A DNA stretch of 64,000 nucleotides from Anaerolineae bacterium (GTDB lineage Bacteria > Chloroflexota > Anaerolineae > Aggregatilineales > Aggregatilineaceae): the NCBI GenBank assembly GCA_018432315.1, contig JAHDLB010000012.1:1-64000 (forward strand), given 5' to 3'. The notes beneath the pieces are model-generated. The model was not told the DNA's origin, made no database searches, and saw nothing but the letters and a program-made list of their open reading frames with translations. Position numbers and translations under genes: made by a program. Positions 26,747 to 34,791 of the stretch are shown here, piece by piece (within the stretch, counting starts at the first letter, position 1; every line of letters begins with the position of its first letter).

Positions 26747-27772
26747 ATGCCTGCCAAAATGGAAGACGTCGCCCGGCTGGCGGGCGTATCCACCGCGACC
26801 GTATCCCGCGCCCTGAACACGCCCGAGCTGGTCAGCCAACAGACGCGATCGCGCGTGTTGGCGGCGATCGAAGAACTGGACTACAAGCTCAACCTCGCCG
26901 CCCGCAGCCTCCGCACCAACCAGACGCGCACCATCGCCATCGTGATCCCCACCATCTCCGAGCCGGTCATCAACCAGGTGGTCGAGGCGGTCGAGGATGC
27001 CGCCATCAATGCGGATTACACGCTGTTGGTGTGCAGCACGCGCGGCGACGCCCAGCGCGAGCAGGCATACATCGAGTTGATCACCCAGCAGACGGCGGTC
27101 GACGGCGTCCTGTACATCTCGCCGCGTTCCGCCCCGGAGCACGTGCTTAAGCTGGCCCGGAGCACGATCCCGCTGGTGATGTGCAACTACCGCGCGGACG
27201 GACTCAGCGCGCCGTCGATTCTGTTCGACCACGTCAGCTCGATCCACCAGGCGACCCGCCACCTGCTGGACCTGGGTCACCGCCGGATCGCGCTGCTGAA
27301 CCTGGCGGCGCCCTATTACTACCCGGCACGGATGCGCCGCGAGGGATTCGAGCAAGCCTTTGCCGGCGCCGGGCTGGCTCCCGACCCGTCGCTGATCGTC
27401 CAGCTCGAACAGCCGACGTACGACACCGACGAGTGGCGGGCCGCCATCGAGGCCCTGCTCGACCGGCCCAACCGCCCCACGGCCATCGTCGCCTTCAACG
27501 ACGCGGTCGCGTTCGAGGTATACGCCGTCTGCCGGGCGCGGGGCCTGCGCATTCCCGAGGACCTGTCGGTTACCGGCTGCGACGACACCCTGCCGGCGCG
27601 CTACGTCAACCCGCCGCTGACCACGGTACGCATTCCCGCCTCGCGCCAGGGCCACCTCGCCATGGAGTACCTGCTGGCGTGCATGAACGGCGAGAGCCCG
27701 CCCATCCCGCCGCTGACGCTGCTCGACGTCGAGTTGATCGTTCGCGAGTCGTGCGCCCGCCCCGGCGCGTGA
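26747..27772 (+). CDS. LacI-family transcriptional regulator of a sugar-acid locus
   Basis: The 341-residue repressor has an N-terminal LacI helix-turn-helix (MEDVARLAGVSTATVSRALN, residues 5-24), a hinge helix (LNLAARSLRTNQT) and a periplasmic-binding-protein-like effector domain (about 60-340) starting TIAIVIPTISEPV. The domain ends with VTGCDDTLPARYVNPPLTTVRIP, a common LacI pattern. Its promoter carries a perfect LacI-type palindrome, so autoregulation is likely. The next gene starts 20 bases downstream, and spacing suggests one transcript at least to the HAD gene ending at 33582. The effector is unknown; a sugar acid or its phosphate fits the neighbours. Confidence 0.92.
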   Translation: MPAKMEDVARLAGVSTATVSRALNTPELVSQQTRSRVLAAIEELDYKLNLAARSLRTNQTRTIAIVIPTISEPVINQVVEAVEDAAINADYTLLVCSTRGDAQREQAYIELITQQTAVDGVLYISPRSAPEHVLKLARSTIPLVMCNYRADGLSAPSILFDHVSSIHQATRHLLDLGHRRIALLNLAAPYYYPARMRREGFEQAFAGAGLAPDPSLIVQLEQPTYDTDEWRAAIEALLDRPNRPTAIVAFNDAVAFEVYAVCRARGLRIPEDLSVTGCDDTLPARYVNPPLTTVRIPASRQGHLAMEYLLACMNGESPPIPPLTLLDVELIVRESCARPGA

Positions 27773-27791
27773 GGCCACCCCTGGAGGAATC

Positions 27792-28610
27792 ATGACCCTG
27801 ACCCAAGACCTGTTTGACCTGAACGGCAAGACCGCCGCCATCACCGGCGGCGCGGGCATTCTGTGCAGCGCCATCGCCCGGATGCTGGCCGGGCAGGGCG
27901 CCAACGTCGCCATCCTGGACCTGAACGCCGTCGCCGCCGAGGCGCTGGCCGCGGAACTGGGGCCGAACGCGATCGGCATCGGGACGAACGTGCTCGACCG
28001 CGACTCGGTCGAGACCGCTGCCGCCCAGGTGATCGAGCGCTTCGGGAGTGTGGATATCCTGATCAACGGCGCGGGCGGCAACAAGGCCCAGGCCACCACC
28101 GGCGGCGACCTGACGTTTTTCGACCTGCCGCCTGACGCCATCCAGTGGGTGTTCAACCTCAACATCCTGGGCACGATCATCCCGTCGCAGGTGTTCGGGA
28201 ACCGCATGGCGCAGCAGAACAACGGCGCCATCCTCAACATCTCGTCGATGGCCGCCGACCGGCCCCTGACGCGCGTGCTGGCCTACAGCGCGGCCAAAGC
28301 CAGCGTCAGCAACTTCACGCAGTGGCTGGCGATCCACATGGCGCAGGAATACACGCCCAACATCCGCGTGAACGCGCTGGCGCCGGGGTTCTTCCTCACC
28401 GCGCAGAATCACTTCCTGCTGGTCGATGAGCAAACCGGCGAGCTGACGGCGCGCGGGCAGCAGATCCTGGCGAACACGCCCAGCGGGCGCTTCGGCAGCC
28501 CGGACGACCTGCTCGGCGCCGTGTTGTGGCTGATCTCGCCGGCGGCGTCGTTCGTGACCGGCATCGTGCTGCCCATCGATGGCGGCTTCAGCGCCTATTC
28601 AGGAGTGTGA
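27792..28610 (+). CDS. short-chain dehydrogenase, possible D-mannonate/fructuronate oxidoreductase
   Basis: The 272-residue Rossmann enzyme has the classical SDR pattern: TGGAGILCSAIARML dinucleotide loop near 17-31, an Asp (LDLNAV) favouring NAD over NADP, NGAGGNKAQ, and the Ser...YSAAK catalytic set near 150-170. The long insert (TTGGDLTFFDLPPDAIQWVFNL) and overall length resemble the SDR-type mannonate oxidoreductase of Bacillus (YjmF/UxuB type), but the substrate is inferred. GGAGG lies six bases ahead of the ATG at 27792. It lies between the LacI gene and the LarA-like gene, with a two-base gap to the latter's start. Confidence 0.85.
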   Translation: MTLTQDLFDLNGKTAAITGGAGILCSAIARMLAGQGANVAILDLNAVAAEALAAELGPNAIGIGTNVLDRDSVETAAAQVIERFGSVDILINGAGGNKAQATTGGDLTFFDLPPDAIQWVFNLNILGTIIPSQVFGNRMAQQNNGAILNISSMAADRPLTRVLAYSAAKASVSNFTQWLAIHMAQEYTPNIRVNALAPGFFLTAQNHFLLVDEQTGELTARGQQILANTPSGRFGSPDDLLGAVLWLISPAASFVTGIVLPIDGGFSAYSGV

Positions 28611-28612
28611 CC

Positions 28613-29872
28613 ATGCTCACCGCTGCCCAGACAGTCACCGGCGCCCTGTCCGACGACGCCATCCGGCAAACCGTGCTCGAAGGGCTGGAGGGGCGATTCA
28701 CCGGTCAGCGCGTCCTGGTCCTGATTCCCGACCACACGCGCACCCTGCCCCTGCCGCCGCTGTTCCGCCTGATCGTGGACGCGCTGCGCGACGCCCGGCA
28801 GGTCGATTTCATGGTCGCGCTCGGCACGCACCTGCCGCTCAGCGACGAGTCGATTAACGCGCTGGTCGGCATCACGCCCGACGAACGGGCGACCACGTTC
28901 CGCCACATTCGCCTGCTGAACCACGCCTGGGACGACCCGGCGGCGCTGGACACCATCGGGACGATCACGCAGGAGCAGGTCAAGGCGCTGGCGGGCGATG
29001 TGTGGCACCCCTCGCTCGGCGGCGACGTCCCGGTGCGCATCAACCGCGCGGCGGTCGAGGCCGACCACGTCCTGATCGTCGGGCCGACGTTTCCGCACGA
29101 GGTCGTCGGCTTTTCCGGCGGCGCGAAATACCTGTGGCCGGGCATCTCCGGGCCGGAGATGATCAACGTCACGCACTGGCTCGGCGCGCTGATCACGGTG
29201 CTGGACACGATTGGAATCGAGGACACGCCCATGCGCCGCATGATCCACGCCGCGGCGGACATGCTCCCCACCCCGGTCACGCTCGTGGCGCTGGTAGTGG
29301 ACGGCGGCGCGCTGGCCGGGCTGCACATCGGGCCGCCGCTCGAAGCACACCACGCCTCGGCGCAGCTTTCGGCCCAGCGTCACATCGTCTGGCTGGAGCG
29401 GCCCTACCGGCGCGTGCTGTCCCACGCCCCGGCCATGTACGACGAGCTGTGGACCGGCGCCAAAGCCATGTACAAGCTGGAGCCGGGCATCGCCGACGGC
29501 GGCGAGGTGATCGTCTACGCGCCGCACCTGCGCGAGATCAGCGAGGTGCACGGGGCGTACATCCGGCGCGTGGGCTACCACGTGCGCGACTATTTCCTCA
29601 AACAGTGGGATCGCTTCGCGGACGTGCCGCTCGGCGTGCTGGCCCACAGCACGCACCTCAAAGGGGCGGGCACGTACGAGAACGGGATCGAAACGACGCG
29701 CATCCGGGTGACGCTCGCCAGCCAGATCCCGCCGGAAGAATGCGCCGCGATCAACCTGGGGTACATGGACCCGGCGAATATCGACGTCCGCGAGTGGCAG
29801 GGCCGCGAGGACGAAGGCGTGCTCTACGTCCCCAAGGCGGGCGAGACATTGTACCGGGTCAAGACGCAGTAA
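28613..29872 (+). CDS. LarA-like nickel-pincer-dependent racemase/epimerase homologue (DUF2088)
   Basis: The 419-residue protein matches the lactate racemase family. All residues that handle the nickel-pincer nucleotide in LarA have counterparts with the right spacing: Arg43 (DHTRTLP), His73 (LGTHLP), His162, Lys172 exactly ten residues later in PHEVVGFSGGAK, and His188 sixteen residues on (VTHW). It should therefore racemise or epimerise a 2-hydroxy acid, here perhaps a sugar acid, in the cytoplasm. The cofactor-making genes larB, larC and larE are not in the window. ATG 28613 has AGGAG seven bases upstream; the longer open frame is the tail of the SDR region. Confidence 0.88.
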   Translation: MLTAAQTVTGALSDDAIRQTVLEGLEGRFTGQRVLVLIPDHTRTLPLPPLFRLIVDALRDARQVDFMVALGTHLPLSDESINALVGITPDERATTFRHIRLLNHAWDDPAALDTIGTITQEQVKALAGDVWHPSLGGDVPVRINRAAVEADHVLIVGPTFPHEVVGFSGGAKYLWPGISGPEMINVTHWLGALITVLDTIGIEDTPMRRMIHAAADMLPTPVTLVALVVDGGALAGLHIGPPLEAHHASAQLSAQRHIVWLERPYRRVLSHAPAMYDELWTGAKAMYKLEPGIADGGEVIVYAPHLREISEVHGAYIRRVGYHVRDYFLKQWDRFADVPLGVLAHSTHLKGAGTYENGIETTRIRVTLASQIPPEECAAINLGYMDPANIDVREWQGREDEGVLYVPKAGETLYRVKTQ

Positions 29873-29930
29873 CACGTATGTAGTGCATGTTGAGCTGGAA
29901 TCACGAGTTACGGAGGACGAAAAACCAATT

Positions 29931-31334
29931 ATGACGACCTATCATCTGGGAATGGTCGGGCTGGGCGTGATGGGCGGCAACCTGGCCCGCAACTTTGCCT
30001 CGCACGGCTACAGCGTGGCGGGCTACGACCTGGACGCGGACAAGCGCGCCGCCTTCGAGCAGCACGCCGGTGAAGGCGAGCTCGCCAGCTTCGCCACCGT
30101 GGCCGATTTCCTGGCCGCGCTCGAACAGCCGCGCCGCATCATCCTGCTGGTGCCGTCCGGCGTGGTGGACGACGCGATCGACTCGCTCAAGCCGCACCTG
30201 AGCCGGGGCGATCTGCTGATCGACCTGGGCAACAGCTTCTTCGGCGACACCGAGCGCCGCTCGGTCACGCTGGAGAAAGAGGGCTTCCTGTTCATCGGCA
30301 GCGGCGTGTCCGGCGGCGAGAAAGGCGCGCTGCGCGGCCCGTCGATTATGCCCGGCGGCCAGCCCGAAGCCTACGCGCTGATCGAGGACTCGTTCGAGGC
30401 GGTCGCGGCGAAGGTGGACGGCGACCCATGCGTGACGCATATCGGGCCGCGCGGGGCGGGCCACTACGTGAAGATGGTCCACAACGGGATCGAGTACGGC
30501 ATCATGCAGCTCATCGCCGAAGCCTACGACATCCTCAAGCGCGTCGGTGGCGCCACCACGCAGGAACTGCACGAAGCATTCAGCGCGTGGAACCGGGCCG
30601 AACTCAACTCGTACCTGATCGAGATCACGGCGGACATCTTCAGCCGGACCGATCCGGACACCGGCCAGCCCCTGGTCGAGATGATCCTCGACGAGGCCAA
30701 GCAGAAGGGCACCGGCAAATGGACCAGCCAGAACGCGCTCGACCTGGGCATCCCCACGCACACAATCAACGCCGCGGTTGAGGCGCGCATCATCTCCGCG
30801 CTGCGCGACGAACGCCTTGCCGCCGAGCTGATCTTCTCCGGCCCGGACAAAACCTTCACCGGCGACCGCGCCGCGCTGTTCGAGCAGGTCCGGGCGGCGC
30901 TGTACGCCGCGATCCTGACCTCGTATGCGCAGGGCATCGCGCTGATGCAGGCCGCCAGCCACGGTTACAAATACGACCTGAACGTGGAAGACATCGCGCG
31001 CATCTGGCGCGGCGGGTGCATCATCCGCGCCCGCCTGCTGGAGGACATCCGGCAGGTGTATCGCGCCGAGCCGGACCTGCCCAACATGCTGGTTGCCGAG
31101 CCGTTCCAGAGCGCGATCAAGAGCCGCCAGGCCGATTGGCGCGCCGTGATCCAGACGGCGGTCGCGCACGGCATCCCGGCCCCCGGGCTGGCCGCGTCGC
31201 TGGCCTACTTCGACGCCTACCGGACCGGGCGCCTGCCCGCCAACCTGACCCAGGCCCAGCGCGATTACTTCGGCTCGCACACCTACCGCCGCATTGATAA
31301 ACCCGGCGTGTTTCACACGGAATGGGAAGACTGA
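29931..31334 (+). CDS. gnd: 6-phosphogluconate dehydrogenase, decarboxylating
   Basis: The 467-residue enzyme oxidises 6-phosphogluconate to ribulose 5-phosphate and CO2. It shows the N-terminal nucleotide loop GLGVMGGNLARN, the substrate motif GSGVSGGEKGALRGPSIMPGG, the HYVKMVHNGIEYG catalytic Lys/Asn motif and the C-terminal all-helical domain with KGTGKWT. The length fits the long, dimeric Gnd type. ATG 29931 is chosen because the homology begins directly after it; GGAGG is 15 bases ahead, rather far. It sits in the LacI-controlled locus, so it may act on phosphogluconate made from the sugar acids used there. Confidence 0.93.
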   Translation: MTTYHLGMVGLGVMGGNLARNFASHGYSVAGYDLDADKRAAFEQHAGEGELASFATVADFLAALEQPRRIILLVPSGVVDDAIDSLKPHLSRGDLLIDLGNSFFGDTERRSVTLEKEGFLFIGSGVSGGEKGALRGPSIMPGGQPEAYALIEDSFEAVAAKVDGDPCVTHIGPRGAGHYVKMVHNGIEYGIMQLIAEAYDILKRVGGATTQELHEAFSAWNRAELNSYLIEITADIFSRTDPDTGQPLVEMILDEAKQKGTGKWTSQNALDLGIPTHTINAAVEARIISALRDERLAAELIFSGPDKTFTGDRAALFEQVRAALYAAILTSYAQGIALMQAASHGYKYDLNVEDIARIWRGGCIIRARLLEDIRQVYRAEPDLPNMLVAEPFQSAIKSRQADWRAVIQTAVAHGIPAPGLAASLAYFDAYRTGRLPANLTQAQRDYFGSHTYRRIDKPGVFHTEWED

Positions 31335-31378
31335 CGGGCGCGGATGGCGTGCCCGGCGTATTCAGCTTTGAGGGAGCT

Positions 31379-32677
31379 ATGACTACACCAAAGAACGTGA
31401 TCGTCGCCCAGTCGGGTGGCCCGACGCCGGTGATCAACAACTCGCTGCGCGGCGTGGTCGAAACCTGTCGCGCCATGCCGGATGTGTTCGGCACCATCTA
31501 CGCGGGCTGGCATGGCATCGAGGGCGTGCTCAAAGAGGAACTGCTCGACCTCTCGGCCCAGAGCCCGCAGGAGATCGCCCTGCTGCGCACCACCCCGGCG
31601 GCAGGCTCGATCGGGACGTGCCGCTACAAGCTCAAGTCCGGCCAGGCGGAAGACTTCGAGCGCGTCATCGAGGTCATGAAGGCGCACGACGTCGGCACTT
31701 TCTTCTACATCGGCGGCAACGACTCGATGGACACCGCGCACAAGGTCGCCCGGCTGGCTGCCGACCGCGGCCTGGACCTGATCGCGGTGGGCGTGCCCAA
31801 GACTATCGACAACGACGTGGGCGACACCGAGTTCAAGCTGATCGATCACACGCCCGGCTACGGCAGCGTGGCCCGCTACTGGGCGCTGAACATCCAGAAC
31901 GCCAACGAAGAGAACGCGGGTTCTAGCCCGGCGGACCCGGTGCTGGTCATCCAGGCGATGGGCCGCAAGATTGGCTTCATCCCCGCCGCCGCGCGCCTCG
32001 CCGACCCGCACCGTGAAATGCCGCTGCTGATCTGCCTGGCCGAGGCGGGCCTGTCGCTGCCGGAGCTGGCCGACAGGGTCAACGACACGCTCAAGGCGCG
32101 GGGCCGCGCGGTGGTCGTCGTCAGCGAGGGCTTCGACGTGGGCGAGATCGGCGCGCGTCAGGACTCCTTCGGCCACACCGAGTTCGGCGCCAGCGCGATC
32201 CAGGTCGGGCAGGCGGTGATCAACTACCTGAACGCCCAGGGGCTGCCGGTGCCCGGCTCGGCGCGGACCAACATCCCCGGCACCGACCAGCGCCACGCGA
32301 TGCTCTACGCCTCGACCGTCGATCTCGACGAAGCGTACATGGTCGGGCGCAAGGCGGTCGAGATCGCCGCCGCGGGCGACAACGGCTTCATGGCGACCAC
32401 ACTGCGCCAGCCGGGCGACATCTACACCCCGACGTTCGACCAGGTCCCGCTGGAACAGGTCGCCAACTCGGAGCGCAAGTTCCCGGCGGCGTGGATCAGC
32501 GAGAGCAAGGTGGACGTCACCGACGATTTCGTGCGCTACGCCCGCCCGTTGATCGGCCACGACTGGCCCGCCATCCCGCTGGTGAACGGCATCCAGCGGT
32601 TCGCGCGCCTGGAGCTCGTCTTCGCCCGGCAGGTGCTGCCGTCTTACGTTCCGCAGAATTACCGCAAGCAAAAGTGA
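31379..32677 (+). CDS. pfp: 6-phosphofructokinase, pyrophosphate-dependent type
   Basis: The 432-residue PfkA-superfamily enzyme phosphorylates fructose 6-phosphate. The phosphoryl-donor motifs read GGNDSMD (near 112) and PKTIDND. Asp in place of the second Gly of GGDG, and Lys in place of Gly in PGTID, are the substitutions that mark use of pyrophosphate instead of ATP. Substrate motifs QAMGRKIGF and SEGF are present. It should act reversibly in glycolysis or in return flux from the pentose pathway. ATG 31379 has GAGGGA just upstream. It follows gnd by 44 bases and precedes the HAD gene by eight. Confidence 0.9.
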   Translation: MTTPKNVIVAQSGGPTPVINNSLRGVVETCRAMPDVFGTIYAGWHGIEGVLKEELLDLSAQSPQEIALLRTTPAAGSIGTCRYKLKSGQAEDFERVIEVMKAHDVGTFFYIGGNDSMDTAHKVARLAADRGLDLIAVGVPKTIDNDVGDTEFKLIDHTPGYGSVARYWALNIQNANEENAGSSPADPVLVIQAMGRKIGFIPAAARLADPHREMPLLICLAEAGLSLPELADRVNDTLKARGRAVVVVSEGFDVGEIGARQDSFGHTEFGASAIQVGQAVINYLNAQGLPVPGSARTNIPGTDQRHAMLYASTVDLDEAYMVGRKAVEIAAAGDNGFMATTLRQPGDIYTPTFDQVPLEQVANSERKFPAAWISESKVDVTDDFVRYARPLIGHDWPAIPLVNGIQRFARLELVFARQVLPSYVPQNYRKQK

Positions 32678-32685
32678 GGTTTATC

Positions 32686-33582
32686 ATGAGCGATCCAGCT
32701 CAGCCGCTTCGCGATTTTCAACCCAGGCACCCGTTTTTCGTCGGCATCGACTCTGACGGCTGCGCGTTCGACACGATGGAGCTGAAGCACAAGGAGTGCT
32801 TCGCGCCGAACACCATCAAGCACTGGGGGCTGCAGCCGGTCTCCAAGTACGCGCGGCAGGCCGCCGAGTTCGTCAACCTGTACTCGAAATGGCGCGGGAT
32901 CAACCGCTGGCCCGCGCTGATGATGGTGCTCGACCTGCTGCGCGAGCGCGACGAGATCCTCCAGCGCGGCACGGCCATCCCCCAGGCGGACTCGCTGCGG
33001 GCGTTCATCGCCCAGAACGCGCACCCGCACAGCGACGCCGGGCTGCGCGCCTACATGCAGGATCGCCCCGGCGATCCGGACCTGGAGCGCGGCCTCGCCT
33101 GGACGACCGCCATCAACGAGTCGGTGGCCGACATGGTGCGCGGCGTCAGCCCGTTCCCGTACGTGCGCGAAAGCCTGCAGGCCATGTTCGACCGGGCGGA
33201 CATGATGGTCGTCTCGGCGACGCCCTGCGCCGCGCTGGAGCAGGAATGGAACGAGCACGACATCGCCCAATACGTCCGGCTGATCGCCGGGCAGGAAATG
33301 GGCAGCAAGACCGTCCACCTGCAGCTTGCTGCCGCCGGGAAATACCCGCCCGACCACATCCTGATGATCGGCGACGCGCCCGGCGACATGAAAGCCGCCA
33401 AGGCCAACAACGCGCTGTTCTACCCGATCAATCCCGGCGACGAGGAGCGCTCGTGGCGCCGGTTCTACGAGGAGGCGATGGAACGGTTCTTCGCCGGGAC
33501 CTACGCGGGCGAGTACGAGGCCAGCCTGATCGCGGAGTTCGAGCGCTATCTGCCCGACACGCCGCCGTGGAAGCGCGCCTGA
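32686..33582 (+). CDS. HAD-superfamily hydrolase
   Basis: The 298-residue phosphatase-type protein has HAD motif I as GIDSDGC (nucleophile Asp and general acid Asp in D-x-D), a large helical cap (about 45-155), motif II VVSATP, a conserved Lys region MGSKTV and motif IV LMIGDAPGDMKAA. It probably dephosphorylates a sugar phosphate or sugar-acid phosphate. GAGG precedes ATG 32686. It follows the phosphofructokinase by eight bases and is likely the last gene of the LacI-controlled transcript. Substrate not assignable from motifs. Confidence 0.85.
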   Translation: MSDPAQPLRDFQPRHPFFVGIDSDGCAFDTMELKHKECFAPNTIKHWGLQPVSKYARQAAEFVNLYSKWRGINRWPALMMVLDLLRERDEILQRGTAIPQADSLRAFIAQNAHPHSDAGLRAYMQDRPGDPDLERGLAWTTAINESVADMVRGVSPFPYVRESLQAMFDRADMMVVSATPCAALEQEWNEHDIAQYVRLIAGQEMGSKTVHLQLAAAGKYPPDHILMIGDAPGDMKAAKANNALFYPINPGDEERSWRRFYEEAMERFFAGTYAGEYEASLIAEFERYLPDTPPWKRA

Positions 33583-33618
33583 CGTTCCCGCCATCCCGCC
33601 GTCATGGGTGAGCCGGGT

Positions 33619-33647
33619 TTGGACGCGGCCACCCTTGACGGTATGAT
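33619..33647 (+). promoter_or_regulatory. candidate promoter of the hydroxyacid dehydrogenase gene
   Basis: TTGGAC, a 17-base spacer and TATGAT (five of six) end 49 bases before ATG 33696. Confidence 0.4.
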
Positions 33648-33695
33648 CGAGTCGGTCACTGTTTTATCCGCCATTCACCTGTAAGGAGTCTTCAC

Positions 33696-34595
33696 ATGGC
33701 GCGTGTAGGGTATATCGGCCTGGGCCTGATGGGATCGGGCATCGCTCGCAACCTGTTGAAAGCGGGCCACGAGCTGGTCGTCCACAATCGCAGCCGCGCG
33801 ATCGTCGATCAACTGGCGAGCGAGGGCGCCACCCCGGCCACGTCGCCGCGCGAGGTGGCCGCGCAGGTCGATTTCGTATTCACCAACCTGCCCGACTCGC
33901 CCGACGTGGAGCTTGTCGCACTCGGCCCGGATGGGATCATCGAGGGGGCGCACGACGAGCTGATCTTCGTGGACAACAGCACGATCAAGCCCGAAACCGC
34001 CCGCCGCGTCGCAGAGAAGCTGGGCGAGGCCGGCGTGCTGGCGCTCGATGCCCCGGTCAGCGGCGGCGACATCGGCGCGCGGGCGGGCACGCTCAGCATC
34101 ATGGTCGGCGGGCCACAGGAAGCCTTCGACAAGACGCTGCCCCTCTTCGAGGCCATGGGCAAGACGATCACCTGGGTCGGCGAGAGCGGCGCGGGCCAGA
34201 TCGCCAAGGTTGCCAACCAGATCGTAGTGGCCGGGACGATGGTCGCCATGAGCGAGGCGCTGGTCATGGCGCAGAAAAGCGGCGTCGATCCGCAGCGCGT
34301 GGTGCAGGCCATCAGCCGTGGGGCGGCGCAGTGCTGGGCGCTGGACAACAAGCCGCCCAAGATTTTCAAGCGGGACCTGGGGCCGGGCTTCAAAGCCTAC
34401 ATGCAGGCCAAAGACCTCAAGATCGTGATCGATACGGGCCGCACGTATGAGGTCCCCGTGCCGCTGACCGCCCTCACCCACCAGATGTACGAAGCCATGA
34501 TCGGCATGGGCAACGGCGAGCTGGACAACAGCGCCGTGATCACCGTGCTCGAGGCGCTGGCGGGCGTGCAGGTCGGCACGGCGTCCGGCGATTAA
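33696..34595 (+). CDS. NAD(P)-binding beta-hydroxyacid dehydrogenase (GarR/GlxR-like)
   Basis: The 299-residue enzyme has the N-terminal Rossmann loop GYIGLGLMGSGIARNLLKAGH, the substrate signature DAPVSGGDIGARAGTLSIMVGG near 120-141 and the catalytic Lys motif GQIAKVANQ near 168-176. These define the family of 3-hydroxyisobutyrate and tartronate-semialdehyde reductases. The context of sugar-acid genes favours a semialdehyde reductase acting on tartronate or succinate-type semialdehyde, but this is inferred. AAGGAG lies nine bases before ATG 33696. It may have its own promoter, 113 bases after the HAD gene. Confidence 0.9.
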   Translation: MARVGYIGLGLMGSGIARNLLKAGHELVVHNRSRAIVDQLASEGATPATSPREVAAQVDFVFTNLPDSPDVELVALGPDGIIEGAHDELIFVDNSTIKPETARRVAEKLGEAGVLALDAPVSGGDIGARAGTLSIMVGGPQEAFDKTLPLFEAMGKTITWVGESGAGQIAKVANQIVVAGTMVAMSEALVMAQKSGVDPQRVVQAISRGAAQCWALDNKPPKIFKRDLGPGFKAYMQAKDLKIVIDTGRTYEVPVPLTALTHQMYEAMIGMGNGELDNSAVITVLEALAGVQVGTASGD

Positions 34596-34607
34596 CGCGT
34601 GTTCCAG

Positions 34608-34637
34608 GCGGGGCTGTCCGGTTGTTGGCAGCCCCGC
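34608..34637 (+). terminator. hairpin ending the catabolic locus
   Basis: A 9-bp perfect stem (GCGGGGCTG / CAGCCCCGC, 12-base loop) lies 12 bases after the dehydrogenase stop. The T-content behind it is low. Confidence 0.55.
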
Positions 34638-34744
34638 GCCACCCACTGACATCTTATTCCTCACTCACCGTTGCCGCATCCGCCCGTTATCCCTAGAATC
34701 TGACAGGCATTCGATAGTCCGGCCTCCTGAACTGTCGTCGCACA

Positions 34745-34753
34745 TGGTATAAT
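34745..34753 (+). promoter_or_regulatory. extended -10 promoter of the ABC-F gene
   Basis: TGGTATAAT is a perfect extended -10 element (TGn plus TATAAT), 38 bases before ATG 34792. The -35 region is poor, as is common with extended -10 promoters. Confidence 0.7.
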
Positions 34754-34791
34754 GCCGGGCTGGAATCGACACCAATTCGCTGGATACGATC

